Source of the DNA: Marinibactrum halimedae
GTDB taxonomy: Bacteria > Pseudomonadota > Gammaproteobacteria > Pseudomonadales > Cellvibrionaceae
Assembly (NCBI RefSeq): GCF_021234875.1
Contig: NZ_JAJQVM010000009.1
Coordinates: 1-64,000 of the forward strand
Length of the DNA stretch: 64,000 bases
Reading direction: 5' to 3'
In this document: positions 62,879-64,000 of the stretch, one piece after another
Position numbering within the stretch: the first letter of the stretch is position 1
Layout of the letters: each line of letters opens with the position of its first letter
Notes under the pieces: model-generated
The model's input: the letters and a program-made list of their open reading frames with translations, nothing else
The model's database searches: none
Told to the model about the DNA's origin: nothing
Position numbers and translations under genes: made by a program

Positions 62879-63397
62879 GTGACGACGTATCAGAAAAATA
62901 TTGTTCTTGTTGGTATGCCGGGTTCTGGCAAGAGTACTCTTGGGGTTTTGTTGGCGAAAGAGTTGGGGTTAGAGTTCGTTGATACGGATTTATTAATCCA
63001 GGTACGAGAAGGGCAGACTCTGCAAGAAATTTTGGATCAAAACGATTACTTATTTTTAAGAGCGGTAGAAGAGTCCGTCTTGCTTGAAGTGGATTGTGCA
63101 GAGCCTAAAAAGGTCATCGCCACTGGTGGCAGTGCGGTATACAGCGATTCTGGTATGCGCTATCTAAAGCAGCACAGCGTGGTTATTTATTTGAATGTTG
63201 GAATCGAAGAATTACGTCGCCGCATTCATAACTATGATGCACGTGGGATTGCTCGTAGGCCTGACCAGTCTTTTGAATCATTGTTAGAAGAACGGGATGC
63301 TTTATATAAAAAGTATGCGGATATCACCCTAACGGCAGAAACATTAATGCCTTCTGAGTGTGTAGACCGTTTGATTCAATTGATTTCCAATGTCTAA
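62879..63397 (+). CDS. Shikimate-kinase-family protein
   Basis: 172 residues from GTG 62879 with AAGGA upstream. P-loop GMPGSGKST, DTD in FVDTDLLIQ, FLRAVEE for the FRxxE shikimate arginine, RRP lid and the EERDALYKKYADIT end are all present. The glycine-rich loop is ATGGSAVYS rather than the canonical GGGA, a small deviation at the shikimate-contacting site. Location between ptsP and lgt is not that of aroK (usually with aroB and pilQ), so this is likely an extra or specialised kinase. Confidence 0.87.
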   Translation: MTTYQKNIVLVGMPGSGKSTLGVLLAKELGLEFVDTDLLIQVREGQTLQEILDQNDYLFLRAVEESVLLEVDCAEPKKVIATGGSAVYSDSGMRYLKQHSVVIYLNVGIEELRRRIHNYDARGIARRPDQSFESLLEERDALYKKYADITLTAETLMPSECVDRLIQLISNV

Positions 63398-63558
63398 AAC
63401 CTGATCAGTTTGCTGTTTATTTTTGTCTTACATGGTAAGCAGATACTTGATTTGAATAACACAGCTATCAGCCCGCCACAATTCGTGTATGATGCCTGCC
63501 CAAGCGTGGTTCAACCACAAAGTAGATCTAATGTAGGTGCCCTCCAAGGAATCTCATT

Positions 63559-64000
63559 TTGCAATATCCAGCGATAGACCCTGTTGCTTTCAGTCTTGGG
63601 CCGTTAACCGTTCATTGGTACGGCATTATGTACTTGCTTGGCTTCGCGGCGGCTTGGTTGCTTGCCATGCATCGAGCGGCTAAGCCTTGGTCCCCTGTTA
63701 CCCGTGCCCAAGTTGAAGACCTTATTATGTGGAGTGCGTTTGGCGTAGTCTTGGGGGGGCGTCTTGGGTATGTATTCTTCTATCAGTTTGAACGTTTTCT
63801 TGAAGACCCGTTGTGGTTATTTCGCATATGGGAAGGTGGAATGGCCTTTCATGGCGGAATGCTGGGGGTCATCCTAGCTATTTTCTTATATTCATTAAAA
63901 ATAAACGTTCGGTTCTTGCGTTTAATGGACTTCGTTGCGCCTTTAGTGCCTTTAGGCTTAGGCTTTGGTCGAATTGGTAATTTTATTGGGCAGGAACTGT
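63559..64000 (+). CDS. lgt: Prolipoprotein diacylglyceryl transferase, N-terminal part (runs off right edge)
   Basis: Translated from TTG 63559, with CCAAGGA upstream: MQYPAIDPVAFSLGPLTVHWYG, the family start. About 147 residues are present, with membrane segments and the signatures YGIMYLLGF, GGRLGYVFFY, WEGGMAFHGG and the beginning of the Lgt box GRIGNFIGQEL. It attaches diacylglycerol to the lipobox cysteine of prolipoproteins in the inner membrane. No stop within the window. Confidence 0.97.
   Translation, partial: MQYPAIDPVAFSLGPLTVHWYGIMYLLGFAAAWLLAMHRAAKPWSPVTRAQVEDLIMWSAFGVVLGGRLGYVFFYQFERFLEDPLWLFRIWEGGMAFHGGMLGVILAIFLYSLKINVRFLRLMDFVAPLVPLGLGFGRIGNFIGQEL

Overview
The window reads as chromosome of a free-living, probably marine or plant-associated gammaproteobacterium of the Pseudomonadales/Oceanospirillales type. 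Support: the order HAD phosphatase, rppH, ptsP, lgt at the right end; the asmA, mutY, yggX, tRNA-Phe block; gcvT-gcvH; an aceK gene; and many cyclic-di-GMP proteins. Base composition is mid-GC, and the accessory stretches (about 10.2-10.7 kb, 28-45.8 kb) are visibly AT-richer.

Left accessory region (1-20 kb). An IS5-family element enters at the left edge and appears to have cut off the front of a two-gene unit whose second gene has a 12-codon paralogous remnant behind it. Next come a secreted protein with three beta-trefoil-like repeats, an FHA plus winged-helix regulator, a second secreted protein and a membrane Ser/Thr kinase with TPRs; together they look like one phospho-signalling and secretion locus. 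A metallo-beta-lactamase-fold protein, a two-subunit molybdenum hydroxylase, PilZ, aceK, HD-GYP, an unknown membrane protein and an NLP (necrosis-inducing-type) secreted protein follow.

Middle (20-40 kb). Two minus-strand genes resemble a replication/primosome pair, one carrying four DnaT-type domains in tandem. They are followed by a GAF-PAS-GGDEF-EAL protein and radA. The most interesting part is 26.8-36.9 kb: an acyl-AMP ligase, a ScoE/Rv0097-type Fe(II)/2-oxoglutarate oxygenase, an FcoT/ScoD-type enzyme and a 2144-residue ACP-KS-ACP-C-A-PCP-TE megasynthase. This is the gene set of actinobacterial isonitrile lipopeptide pathways, rearranged and given a ketosynthase and a thioesterase. The adenylation pocket, read by hand, resembles ornithine codes. 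A TonB-dependent siderophore-type receptor lies convergently behind it, suggesting a metal-binding product.

Right side (40-64 kb). A gene-poor stretch and a run of orphan small genes (lipoprotein, unknown, HNH nuclease, tiny ORFs) end at tRNA-Phe. Beyond it is mostly housekeeping: yggX, mutY, asmA-like, an iron ABC binding protein and permease, gcvT, gcvH, HDOD, rlmI, imelysin lipoprotein, HAD, rppH, ptsP, a shikimate-kinase-like gene and the start of lgt.

A genome habit runs across the window: 14-18-nt tandem duplications at or just behind stop codons (GGDEF-EAL gene, radA, gcvT, rlmI) and 15-nt ones inside coding sequence (DnaT-repeat protein, megasynthase).
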